NCBI RefSeq assembly: GCF_900103475.1
Contig: NZ_FNHG01000025.1
Span: 1 to 42,564, forward strand
Origin: Maricaulis salignorans
Lineage (GTDB): Bacteria; Pseudomonadota; Alphaproteobacteria; Caulobacterales; Maricaulaceae
DNA length: 42,564 nucleotides
Direction of reading: 5' to 3'
In this document: one piece after another, positions 35,328 to 42,514 of the stretch
Position numbering within the stretch: position 1 is the first letter of the stretch
Layout of the letters: the number at the start of each line of letters is the position of its first letter
Translations under genes and position numbers: made by a program
The notes under the pieces: generated by a model
Database searches by the model: none
Told to the model about the DNA's origin: nothing
Seen by the model: the letters and a program-made list of their open reading frames with translations, nothing else

Positions 35328-35630
35328 ATGACCAGCAAAAGCCAACTTCTCTCGGGCAATGATCAGGCGACCCTGCGCGAGCTTATCCAGGTCGATAGTG
35401 TCAAACAGGCGATGGGTGGTTTCCTGCGCCAGCGACAGCAATTGATCTCTGCCCTCACCCAGGCTGCGACAGCCGCCGGCAAGACCCTGACCTTTCCTGA
35501 AGGCGACACCACCGCGCTGATCCAGACGGTCGTTGCGGCCACGACATCTGCCGGCGACCCGGTCGATGCCAGCAAAGCCAATCAATGGCTGCAAAAAGAA
35601 TATGGCATGACCCACCACACATTGAGTTGA
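35328..35630 (+). CDS. 100-residue helical protein of unknown function, second gene of novel cassette
   Basis: ATG 35328 follows GAGGAA at good spacing. The sequence is Gln/Ala/Thr-rich and predicted helical: LRELIQVDSVKQAMGGFLRQ, then RQQLISALTQAATAAGKTL, TFPEGDTTALIQTVVAATTSA and SKANQWLQKEYGM. It has no Cys, signal peptide or membrane segment. The helix-loop-helix layout with a GKTLTFPE turn loosely recalls Nif11/NHLP-type leaders of modified peptides, but the match is too weak to assign. It could be a second substrate, a chaperone or a recognition protein for the peptide of 35146. Two hairpins follow its stop. Confidence 0.75.
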   Translation: MTSKSQLLSGNDQATLRELIQVDSVKQAMGGFLRQRQQLISALTQAATAAGKTLTFPEGDTTALIQTVVAATTSAGDPVDASKANQWLQKEYGMTHHTLS

Positions 35631-35638
35631 GCGGCGGC

Positions 35639-35708
35639 GGCCAGCCCCGCGCTGGCCAAGCCATCATCAATCGCCCACGCCATCCCGCCCCGGGAGAAGG
35701 CGTGGGCG
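35639..35708 (+). promoter_or_regulatory. Two strong hairpins inside the novel cassette
   Basis: GGCCAGC-CCCGC-GCTGGCC (35639-35657) and a 10-bp stem CGCCCACGCC / GGCGTGGGCG with a 17-base loop (35672-35708) fill the 98-bp gap between the 100-residue gene and the first cupin-like gene. Neither is followed by a T-run, so they are not classical terminators. The second ends 6 bases before the GGGGAGG ribosome site of the next gene. They could stabilise the upstream mRNA or lower expression of the downstream genes. Confidence 0.65.
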
Positions 35709-35728
35709 CAAGTGGGGAGGTTTGCATC

Positions 35729-36619
35729 ATGCCCATGCGCAAGAAAGACGAGAAGCGACTTCAAGCGATCCCGGCACTGGCGCGCTTCAATGAGGCGATC
35801 GCAGCACTTGTGGAGACCGGGAAGCCGGACACATTCTGGAAACTGCGTCCCGCCTATGACGCCCTGCTTCAATCGACATTCCTGACCGAATTGCTGCAAC
35901 ACGAGCTCACCGCGCTCAATGAGGACCCGGCCTACATCCCGATCGGCGGATTGACCGAGTTCGACCTGGCTGTTCTGGAAGACCCGCGAGCCACTCTGGC
36001 GGTTCGCGTCGTCGAGCCCGAGGCGGCGCTCTCGCAACGGCTCTTCAGTCGCGCCGAACACTGCCTCATGAGTGTGGCACCAATAGCCAGCGCCGGCCCC
36101 GTGCATTATCAGGCCTATCTTCAGCCGGAGCCCTTCCCCAGCCACACGCTGGACCCGGCCAAGCGATTGCAGGACCTCGGAGACGCCTATCTGCGGCCGG
36201 GCGAGACGCTCGCATTCCGCGCGGGATATGACATCTGCCGGCTCCTGCCCTTCGAGGCTCCGTCAATACTGGTTTTCCTGGTTTCCGAGAAATCCCAGGG
36301 CCTGCAATGGCAATACGATACCGACACGCTTTGCCCTGACCGGGCGATCGCCGCATCGCCCGTGGCATCGCGCCTTCAATTCACTGCCCGCATGTTGTCC
36401 GAGATGGGCAATGACGACTCGGTCACCGCTCTCAAAAGCCTGATCGCGCACGGCGATCACTATGTGCGCTGGGAGGCCGTGCGCGCCATTATGAGGCTGA
36501 GCTATCGTGACGGCCTTGCCGCACTCGATGCTGTCCGGTCCGACCCCCATCCCCATGTTCGCAATGCCGCGCGCAAGGCCCTCGCCAGTCTGGCGGCGCA
36601 ATATGGCGAGCTGGCCTGA
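35729..36619 (+). CDS. Cupin-like/HEAT protein with degenerate metal site (paralog A)
   Basis: 296 residues from ATG 35729, which has GGGGAGG 8 bases upstream. The C-terminal half aligns by eye with the next protein: LRPGETLAFRAGYDIC, PFEAPSILVFLV, SPVASRLQF and SLIAHGDHYVRWEAVRAI. The last 75 residues read as two HEAT-like helix pairs. Where paralog B has H-D-H and DIH, this protein has E-H-C (H111, C112) and DIC (C170), so most cupin metal ligands are missing. It is probably a non-catalytic partner, or it binds another metal through Cys/His. No signal peptide or membrane segment. I know no named family. It is 42 bp upstream of paralog B. Confidence 0.8.
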   Translation: MPMRKKDEKRLQAIPALARFNEAIAALVETGKPDTFWKLRPAYDALLQSTFLTELLQHELTALNEDPAYIPIGGLTEFDLAVLEDPRATLAVRVVEPEAALSQRLFSRAEHCLMSVAPIASAGPVHYQAYLQPEPFPSHTLDPAKRLQDLGDAYLRPGETLAFRAGYDICRLLPFEAPSILVFLVSEKSQGLQWQYDTDTLCPDRAIAASPVASRLQFTARMLSEMGNDDSVTALKSLIAHGDHYVRWEAVRAIMRLSYRDGLAALDAVRSDPHPHVRNAARKALASLAAQYGELA

Positions 36620-36661
36620 TCGCGAACGCACAACCGCCCCAACCCGGAAAGCCGAACTGCC

Positions 36662-37561
36662 ATGGCCATCACCCTCCAATCCGACCGCACCGATACGATC
36701 GAGCTCGACGAATATGTCGATTATGTCACCCGCCATGTCGACCCGACCGACACCGATCAGGTCCTGGCATCGGCGCCCATGCTCAAGGCATTGGCGAATA
36801 ACCGGTCTTTCCTCGTCGACAAGTTCAATCGCGAGCTACAGGACTGGGACACCTTCCAGAGCAGCAATGGTTACTCGTCCCAGACCCTGACACTGGGTTC
36901 GGGCAACAAGTTCTTCATTCGCGCCAATATGTGGGCGCCGCCAACCAATCCCGGCGAGGTCTGGGACTGGGAGAGCAAGCTGTTTGCCTACGCCAAGGCC
37001 CATGACCACAATTTCTCCTTCATCACCGTCGGCTATCTCGGATCCGGTTACGGGACGTCAATCCACGAATATGATCCCGAGAGCATACGCGGCGAGGTCG
37101 GTGAACATGTCGATCTGCGCTTCCTGGAGGATACCAGCCTGCCGCAGGGGAAAATGATGTTCTACCGTGCGTCCCGAGACATCCACAGCCAGACGCCGCC
37201 AGAGGAGTTTTCGATTTCGCTCAACTTCATGTGCGTGTCCCGCGAGGTTTCGACCCGCGAGCAATACTGGTTCGACCTCGAGCAGAGCATCATCACGGGG
37301 CGGGTCCAGAATCCCGGCTCAACGCGCGTCATGTTCTGTCACCTGGCCAAGCATATTGGCGACGGGCGGACCGTAAACCTGCTGGAATCGATCGCGTCCG
37401 GTCATGCCTTTCCGCAAGTACGTGTTTCGGCCTATGACGCCCTTGCCGCCCTCGAATCCGGACACAGGGCGCGGATTTGGACCCGGGCGTTGACCGATTC
37501 GAGTGACCTCGTGGCCATCCACGCCCGCCGCGAGCTTGCCCAGCTTGAGGTCGCCGGCTAG
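36662..37561 (+). CDS. Cupin-like/HEAT protein with intact histidine site (paralog B)
   Basis: 299 residues from ATG 36662 (GGAAAG upstream). The central part has a cupin-type layout: AHDHNFSFITVGYLG with H114 and H116 (HxH), then HEYD (H135, E136), and TSLPQGKMMFYRASRDIHSQ with H175 in the second motif, ending EFSISLNFM. This order (HxH, acid, Pro-Gly turn, late His) fits a mononuclear metal enzyme such as a cysteine-dioxygenase-like or other cupin oxygenase. The C-terminal 80 residues are HEAT-like (LLESIASGHAFPQVRVSAYDALAAL, IHARRELAQL), a likely protein-binding part. It is cytoplasmic by sequence. Function is unknown; acting on the small cassette proteins is a hypothesis. Confidence 0.8.
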   Translation: MAITLQSDRTDTIELDEYVDYVTRHVDPTDTDQVLASAPMLKALANNRSFLVDKFNRELQDWDTFQSSNGYSSQTLTLGSGNKFFIRANMWAPPTNPGEVWDWESKLFAYAKAHDHNFSFITVGYLGSGYGTSIHEYDPESIRGEVGEHVDLRFLEDTSLPQGKMMFYRASRDIHSQTPPEEFSISLNFMCVSREVSTREQYWFDLEQSIITGRVQNPGSTRVMFCHLAKHIGDGRTVNLLESIASGHAFPQVRVSAYDALAALESGHRARIWTRALTDSSDLVAIHARRELAQLEVAG

Positions 37562-37615
37562 AAGCCGGGCGGCAATCGGCCCGCGCGTTTCAGACCGACC
37601 CTCGATCGGAGTCCC

Positions 37616-38290
37616 ATGCCCCTGCAAAACCGCGTCACGCCGTTTGGCGAGATTCTGGCTCATCCGGCGCGCGGCACGCTGATGGGCAATCGCGGCTGCC
37701 TGCATGATGCACATCGCCAACTCGGTACCCGGCGCTGGGCGCACCAGGCCTGGGTGATTTGCCGCCTCAACTTCAAGCACTGGCATCGCACCATCATGAA
37801 GCCGGGTGTCTATACCGAGCTCTTCTTCACCGATGAGGCCGTCGCCCTGGCCGCGGGTCACCGCCCCTGCGGCATGTGCCGCCATGATGATTACATCGCC
37901 TTCCAGCAGGCCTTTGGCCGCGCCCGACCGGAACTCGGTGAACGGCCCTCGCCGGTGGCCATGAATCGCCTCCTGCACGCCGACCGTGTCGAACCACGCA
38001 GCCGGAAGCAGCTCACGCACCGATCCCTCTTCGAATCCCTGCCCGATGGCGTGTTCTTCACGTTACCCGACAGCGACGAAGCCCTCGTTCGACAGCGAGA
38101 CCGTGTTTTCGCCTGGAGTTTTGAAGGCTATCAATCCCGGCTGATCGAGCTTTCCGGTGAAGTCTGTGTGCTGACACCCCGGATCATCGTCGATGTCCTC
38201 AGGGCCGGTTATAGGGCGGCAGAGATCGCCCCTCAGCTCCGGGCACCAGTGTCTGCATTCATGGCCGCCCGAAAGCCGGCCTCGACATAG
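37616..38290 (+). CDS. Conserved protein of unknown function with HRPCxxCxH motif
   Basis: 224 residues from ATG 37616 (CGGAG upstream), 54 bp after the cassette. The N-terminal half is highly structured: MPLQNRVTPFGEI, HPARGTLMGNRGCLHD, YTELFFTDEAVALAAGHRPCGMCRHDDY. C85, C88, H82 and H90, perhaps with C28 and H30, could bind zinc. I remember similar unnamed proteins in other alphaproteobacteria, so it is probably a real family, but I know no function. No membrane segment is seen. Its last 58 bases overlap the 3' end of the TetR gene on the other strand. It may or may not belong to the preceding operon. Confidence 0.8.
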   Translation: MPLQNRVTPFGEILAHPARGTLMGNRGCLHDAHRQLGTRRWAHQAWVICRLNFKHWHRTIMKPGVYTELFFTDEAVALAAGHRPCGMCRHDDYIAFQQAFGRARPELGERPSPVAMNRLLHADRVEPRSRKQLTHRSLFESLPDGVFFTLPDSDEALVRQRDRVFAWSFEGYQSRLIELSGEVCVLTPRIIVDVLRAGYRAAEIAPQLRAPVSAFMAARKPAST

Positions 38291-38811
38291 TCGTCCACAT
38301 CCTCGGGCACCGCCTGACCGGGTAAATAGAGCCGCACTGCGCCAAGGGGAAATGCAACCATGCCCATGCGGCAGGCCGCAAGTGAATGGCCCGATTTGCC
38401 GGCATGCGCCTGCAAGGCGGCCGCGACCTTGTCATTGATGGTCCGCACAGTTTGCAAGTTCGCCGGCGGCGTCGCCGGAGCGATGAAGTCGACCTGCCGG
38501 CAGCAACACAGAATAATGGCGCGGTCGCGCTGCTCGCGACAGAAGCGGGGCGTCGCCAGGGCGGCTTGCAGGCCAGCCTCCTCATCTCCTGCCGCCAGGG
38601 CCGCGAGAAACCGGTCCTGAAAGGTCGAAACAGCATCGATCCAGGCCTGCGCCAACAAACCCTCCCTTGAGCCATACCGGTGATAAAGCGAGCCGATCGA
38701 GATTCCGGTTGCGGCGACCAGGCCCTGCAGCGTGACAGCGCCTTCGCTCGCCAATTGAGCACCGGCGGCAGCGAACACGGTCTCGTCGCGAATGGTTGAC
38801 AGGCGTCCCAT
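38233..38811 (-). CDS. TetR family transcriptional regulator
   Basis: 192 residues. The N-terminal helix-turn-helix is clear: TIRDETVFAAAGAQLASEGAVTLQGLVAATGISIGSLYHRYGSREGLL. The ligand-binding half has a Cys-rich IILCCCRQVDF segment and ends near YVEAGFRAAMNAD. It is divergent from two small membrane protein genes, with a perfect palindrome between them next to a TATAAT box. Local repression of both itself and the membrane genes is therefore likely. The inducer is unknown. Its 3' end overlaps the convergent gene ending at 38290 by 58 bp. Confidence 0.9.
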   Translation of the reverse strand: MGRLSTIRDETVFAAAGAQLASEGAVTLQGLVAATGISIGSLYHRYGSREGLLAQAWIDAVSTFQDRFLAALAAGDEEAGLQAALATPRFCREQRDRAIILCCCRQVDFIAPATPPANLQTVRTINDKVAAALQAHAGKSGHSLAACRMGMVAFPLGAVRLYLPGQAVPEDVDDYVEAGFRAAMNADTGARS

Positions 38812-38821
38812 TCGGGAAACA

Positions 38822-38842
38822 TATAATAGAATGCAAATTCTA
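38822..38842. promoter_or_regulatory. TATAAT box with adjoining perfect palindrome (TetR operator candidate)
   Basis: TATAAT at 38822-38827 runs straight into TAGAAT-GCAA-ATTCTA (38827-38842), an exact 6-4-6 dyad in the 68-bp gap between the divergent TetR gene and the membrane protein gene at 38880. A TTGACA lies at 38796-38801, but the 20-bp spacing is long. A repressor bound here would block the plus-strand promoter. Confidence 0.65.
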
Positions 38843-38879
38843 GTAAAGCGCTAATCGCCGCGCCGGAGCCGACGCCACC

Positions 38880-39254
38880 ATGACATTTATTCTGATCGCC
38901 GCCACCGCTGCCGCCCTGGTGACCTTTGCCGTCCATACATTTGTTGGAGGGGTTTTCGTGGCCCGGCCACTACTCGCAGACACCGGCCTGCCGCCTGTCT
39001 CGAAATGGCTGAATTACTATTGCTGGCACATCACCAGCGTATTGATCATCTTCATCGCTGCGGGCTTTCTCTGGCTCTCCCTCCACCCCGGAGAGCGCAC
39101 GCTCCTGTTCGGGCTGTCTGCCCTGAGCGCGACGCTCTCCGGCCTCAGCATTGCCGTCGGCCTGAAAGCCGCGATCAACCCGCTCCGCTTCCCCTCTACC
39201 TCCCTCTTCGCGCTGATCGCAGCGCTGGGTTGGGGCGCGTTCCTGCTGCACTGA
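38880..39254 (+). CDS. Small four-helix membrane protein, first of a paralogous pair
   Basis: 124 residues, about four membrane helices: FILIAATAAALVTFAVHTFVGG, the helix after NYYCWHITSVLIIFIAAGFLWL, then LSALSATLSGLSIAVGL and SLFALIAALGWGAFLLH. Conserved polar residues lie inside the helices (VHTFVGG, WHITS), and the loop VARPLLADTGLPPV is shared with the next gene. Family and function are not recognised. It is probably controlled by the divergent TetR regulator. The next gene begins 15 bp later. Confidence 0.8.
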   Translation: MTFILIAATAAALVTFAVHTFVGGVFVARPLLADTGLPPVSKWLNYYCWHITSVLIIFIAAGFLWLSLHPGERTLLFGLSALSATLSGLSIAVGLKAAINPLRFPSTSLFALIAALGWGAFLLH

Positions 39255-39269
39255 ACAAGGACATTCCCG

Positions 39270-39641
39270 ATGCTGCTCATCGCCGCCACTCTCCTGCTTG
39301 CCGTCAGTGCAATGCACTCAATTGTCGGAGAAATTCGCTTGCTCCGACCGCTCCTGCGACTTGACCGACTGCCGGTCATTCTCGGCAGTCCCGAGATGAC
39401 CCGGACAACAATTCGCGTCGCCTGGCACCTCACCTCCCTCATCTGGCTCGGCATGGCTGCACTCCTGGTCCGCCTGCAACAGACCCCGATGGATTTCGCC
39501 GCCTGTTTTCTCTGGGTCATGACGGCCATTTTCACCGCCTCCGGCCTCGTTGCGCTTGTCGCCTCGCACGGCCGGCACTTGTCGTGGGTGTTTTTCCTGC
39601 CCGTCGCCGCGCTCTGCGCACGCTTCGCCTCGGGCCTGTGA
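39270..39641 (+). CDS. Small four-helix membrane protein, second of a paralogous pair
   Basis: 123 residues, about four membrane helices. It aligns with the preceding protein at MHSIVGE (vs VHTFVGG), LLRPLLRLDRLPVI (vs VARPLLADTGLPPV) and AWHLTSLIW (vs CWHITSVLI), with comparable helix spacing. The pair looks like a tandem duplication that diverged. The two may form a heteromeric membrane complex. The ATG at 39270 follows AAGGACA at good spacing. Function is not recognised. Confidence 0.78.
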   Translation: MLLIAATLLLAVSAMHSIVGEIRLLRPLLRLDRLPVILGSPEMTRTTIRVAWHLTSLIWLGMAALLVRLQQTPMDFAACFLWVMTAIFTASGLVALVASHGRHLSWVFFLPVAALCARFASGL

Positions 39642-39756
39642 GCGGCAGGGCCGCGGGTCCAGCCTGAAAACTGGAACCGCGCAACCGATGTGCTAGGAAA
39701 GTACAGGAATGCAGATTTCAAGCGGCGGTCCATCCGTCCACACACAAGGGTCTTTC

Positions 39757-40797
39757 ATGTCAGACGCATCGCTCGCCGCACTCGGCTGGTCAGACTATTT
39801 CGCGACCCAGCTTGAACCGGGCGAGATCGAGGCGACGCCGCCGGCACGGCTGTGCGATGTCCATCGCGACCGGGTTCAGGCGATGACGCCGGACGGTGAA
39901 ATCACCCTGACCCTGCCCGGCGACATGCAGGTCGGCAATCTGGCCGTCGGTGACTGGGTATTGGTCGACCCGTCCGAGAACCGGATCGTGCGGGCGCTGG
40001 AACCGCGCTCGGTCCTGCGCCGCCGCGCCGCCGGCACGGTGCTGATGCACCAGCTGATCGCAGCCAATGTCGACACGCTGATCATCGTCACCTCCTGCAA
40101 TGCCGATTTCAATCCGGCCCGGCTCGAGCGCTATCTCACCCTGGCCGCCAGTAGCGATACCGAGCCATTGATCATCCTGACCAAGGGCGATCTGGTCGAC
40201 AATGCGGATGATTATGTCCGCCAGGCCGAAGCCCTGTCACCGCATGTCAGCGCGATCACACTCGATGCCCGCGACCCGGCAGCCCTCGATCGGCTGTCCC
40301 CCTGGCTCAAGCCCGGCGCCACCGCGGCCCTGGTCGGCTCGTCCGGGGTTGGCAAATCGACCATTCTCAACGGGCTGACCGATGAGACCAGCGAGACGCA
40401 AGGCAATCGCAAGGGTGACAATAAGGGCCGCCATACGACGACGGCGCGCAGCCTGCGCCCGACCCGTTCCGGTGCCTGGCTGATCGATACGCCGGGCATG
40501 CGCTCACTCGGCATGAGCGAGAGCGGTGACGGGATCGACCGGGTTTTCTCCGATCTGACCGAGCTGGCCACGACCTGCAAATTCTCCGATTGCGCCCATC
40601 AATCCGAGCCCGGCTGTGCCATCCAGGCGGCGATCAAGGCCGGTGAGATCGACGCCGACCGTTTCCAGCGCTGGGAAAAACTCCTCGCCGAAGACCGTTA
40701 CAATTCGGAAACGCCATCGGAGGCACGAGCCCGCAAACGCGGCTTCACCAAGAAGGTCAAGGCGAGCGTCCAGGGCAAGCGCGGACGGCCCGGCTAA
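39757..40797 (+). CDS. rsgA: Ribosome small subunit-dependent GTPase A (RsgA)
   Basis: 346 residues. It helps late 30S subunit maturation. The OB-fold N-terminal domain (about 30-90) is followed by a circularly permuted GTPase: G4 LTKGD (141-145) comes before G1 GSSGVGKS (194-201), RHTTT (G2 region) and G3 DTPG (244-247). The zinc site C274-x4-C279-x-H281-x5-C287 is intact, and a basic C-terminal tail ends KRGRPG. An ATG at 39709 is in frame, but I chose 39757 because AAGGG lies 5-6 bases before it and the extra 16 residues do not look like the family. Confidence 0.95.
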   Translation: MSDASLAALGWSDYFATQLEPGEIEATPPARLCDVHRDRVQAMTPDGEITLTLPGDMQVGNLAVGDWVLVDPSENRIVRALEPRSVLRRRAAGTVLMHQLIAANVDTLIIVTSCNADFNPARLERYLTLAASSDTEPLIILTKGDLVDNADDYVRQAEALSPHVSAITLDARDPAALDRLSPWLKPGATAALVGSSGVGKSTILNGLTDETSETQGNRKGDNKGRHTTTARSLRPTRSGAWLIDTPGMRSLGMSESGDGIDRVFSDLTELATTCKFSDCAHQSEPGCAIQAAIKAGEIDADRFQRWEKLLAEDRYNSETPSEARARKRGFTKKVKASVQGKRGRPG

Positions 40798-40870
40798 AAT
40801 GACCGGCTATGTCCCGGCCGCAGAAATGCGCTAGAGTGACCACTGGAGCTTGATTTCCGGGGGGCATGTC

Positions 40871-41917
40871 ATGCGCAATATTCTTATCATTCTGGGCCTG
40901 ATCATTCTGGCCGCACTGGCGCGGATGGCGATTGTCATCATTCCCGCCTCGGGCATGATGGCCGAGCTGACACCGGTGACACCGGGCCAGTGCACGGCGC
41001 TGGACATCGGGCCGGGCACGGAGGACATCACCGTCAATCCGGCCTCCGGTCTTGTCTTCGTATCCAGCGACGACCGGCGCACCGGCGAGCGCGGCGGGAT
41101 CTACGCCTTCGACCTCAATCAGGGCGACAGCGTCTGGGAGGTCTCCGGTGATGCGCCGGCCGATTTCCACCCCCATGGCATCAGCCTGTGGACCGGCGCC
41201 GATGGCAGCCAGCGCCTCTTCGTCATCAATCACCGCGCCGGATTCGATACGGCTGACGGTGCCCACGCGGTCGAGATTTTCGATGTCGGCGAGAATGGCA
41301 TGCTGAGCCATGTCGAGAGCATCAGCCATGAGGCGCTGCTGTCGCCCAATGACGTGCTCGCCGTCGGCCCACGCAGCTTCTACGCCACCAATGACCGCGC
41401 CTATCATTCCGGCATCATGGCCAGTCTGGAGGCCTATTTCGGCCTGCCGCTCTCGAGCGTCTCCTATTTTGACGGCACGGATGGCGACATGGTCGCCCAC
41501 GGCATTGCCTATGCCAATGGCATCAATATCTCCGCCGACGGCAGTGAGGTCTATGTCTCCGAATTGCTGGCCCGCCGGGTTCGGGTCTATGACCGCGATG
41601 TGGAGAGCGGCCAGCTGACCGCCAATCGCGCTTTTGCGGTACCCACCGCGCCGGACAATATCGAGGTCGATGAGCGTGGCGATCTGTGGATTGGCGGCCA
41701 TCCACGCATCTTCGACTTCGTCGCCCATGCTGCCGATGCCAGCGCCATGGCGCCCGCCCATGCCATTCGGCTTAACCCGCTCACCGGCGAAACCGAGACG
41801 GCCCTGCTGGCGATGGATGGCAGCCTCAACGCCTCCAGCGTCGCCGCGATGCGCGACGGCGTGCTGCTGGTCGGCGCGGTGTTTGACGGCCATGTCCTGG
41901 TGTGCGGTACCGATTAA
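40871..41917 (+). CDS. Paraoxonase/arylesterase-like lactonase
   Basis: 348 residues. The N-terminal hydrophobic helix ILIILGLIILAALARMAIVII is an anchor or uncleaved signal. The rest is a six-bladed propeller like serum paraoxonase. The calcium and catalytic residues line up by motif: E51-D52 (GTEDITVNP), H102 (FHPHGISLW), N160 (LSPNDVLAVG), N216 (YANGINIS) and D262-N263 (APDNIEVDE). They correspond to PON1 E53/D54, H115, N168, N224 and D269/N270. The likely activity is lactone or aryl-ester hydrolysis outside the cytoplasm; acyl-homoserine lactones are a possible but unproven substrate. ATG 40871 follows a GGGG run. Its stop overlaps the stop of the convergent Excalibur gene (TTAA). Confidence 0.9.
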   Translation: MRNILIILGLIILAALARMAIVIIPASGMMAELTPVTPGQCTALDIGPGTEDITVNPASGLVFVSSDDRRTGERGGIYAFDLNQGDSVWEVSGDAPADFHPHGISLWTGADGSQRLFVINHRAGFDTADGAHAVEIFDVGENGMLSHVESISHEALLSPNDVLAVGPRSFYATNDRAYHSGIMASLEAYFGLPLSSVSYFDGTDGDMVAHGIAYANGINISADGSEVYVSELLARRVRVYDRDVESGQLTANRAFAVPTAPDNIEVDERGDLWIGGHPRIFDFVAHAADASAMAPAHAIRLNPLTGETETALLAMDGSLNASSVAAMRDGVLLVGAVFDGHVLVCGTD

Positions 41918-42276
41918 CCTTGGCCGGTCCGCCCGCCTGCCAGCGCCGGCCATCGTTCGCAGGCCATGCCGTCATGATCGGCATCAAGCCATGACCAATA
42001 GCCCGGCTCACCGCGCCGCGCCGGCGCCAATTCCATGGCGCGGGCGGTGTCGCAATCCTTGCTGGCCGCGAGATGACGCAATGTCGTCGGCACTGGCCAC
42101 GGGCTCAGGCTCGCGACCGTAAACCAGGCCAGCCCCAGCACGGCGCCGATGACCACGAGCCGCAGGCCCCAGACACGGATGATGTGATCCACGCGCTGCC
42201 GGCGCATCGCGCGGGTCGAGACGGCGCGAAGCCGGTTCCTGAGACGTGTGGCGTGGCGATCCCGATCCGGGCGCAA
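41914..42276 (-). CDS. Excalibur-domain membrane protein
   Basis: About 120 residues. A basic N-terminal part is followed by one membrane helix (LRLVVIGAVLGLAWFTVASL) and an extracytoplasmic Excalibur domain: CDTARAMELAPARRGEPGY, then WLDADHDGMACE. The DxDxDG-type loop (DADHDGMACE) suggests calcium binding. The start is uncertain: I used TTG 42276 because a perfect AGGAGG lies 5 bases before it. ATG 42207 and GTG 42294 are alternatives without a good ribosome site. It is convergent with the paraoxonase-like gene. Confidence 0.65.
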   Translation of the reverse strand: MRPDRDRHATRLRNRLRAVSTRAMRRQRVDHIIRVWGLRLVVIGAVLGLAWFTVASLSPWPVPTTLRHLAASKDCDTARAMELAPARRGEPGYWSWLDADHDGMACERWPALAGGRTGQG

Positions 42277-42331
42277 GTCAGCCTCCTGTTTCACCCTCGG
42301 CCAGGCGGGATGCACAGCCGCCGCAGCCTGC

Positions 42332-42358
42332 CGGGACCGCAATGGTGGCGCGGTCCCG
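42332..42358. promoter_or_regulatory. 9-bp hairpin just upstream of the Excalibur gene
   Basis: CGGGACCGC (42332-42340) and GCGGTCCCG (42350-42358) form a perfect 9-bp stem with a 9-base loop. Read on the minus strand it lies about 55 bases before the likely start of the Excalibur gene and has no T-run. It may be part of a structured leader with the element at 42448-42514. Confidence 0.5.
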
Positions 42359-42447
42359 TTAACAAAATCCTGTGCCCTCACCGGCTGCACGAAAATCTCC
42401 ACGCGGCTCGCCGCTGGAGGGATAAGGGACCTCCCTGGGATGGGAGG

Positions 42448-42514
42448 GTGCGGGACGCCGGCGAATGCCGGTAACCGGTAATGTAAGTAGCGTGACATTC
42501 GAGACGTCCCGCAC
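42448..42514. ncRNA. Candidate structured RNA with three-way junction
   Basis: GTGCGGGACG (42448-42457) and CGTCCCGCAC (42505-42514) make a perfect 10-bp closing stem. Inside it, CCGGC-GAAT-GCCGG (42458-42471) forms one hairpin and AATGT / ACATT with a 10-base loop (42480-42499) another, with TAACCGGT and CGAGA as joining strands. Next to it is CCTCCC-TGGGAT-GGGAGG (42430-42447). I match this to no known riboswitch or ncRNA class, and the strand is not determined. Confidence 0.45.
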
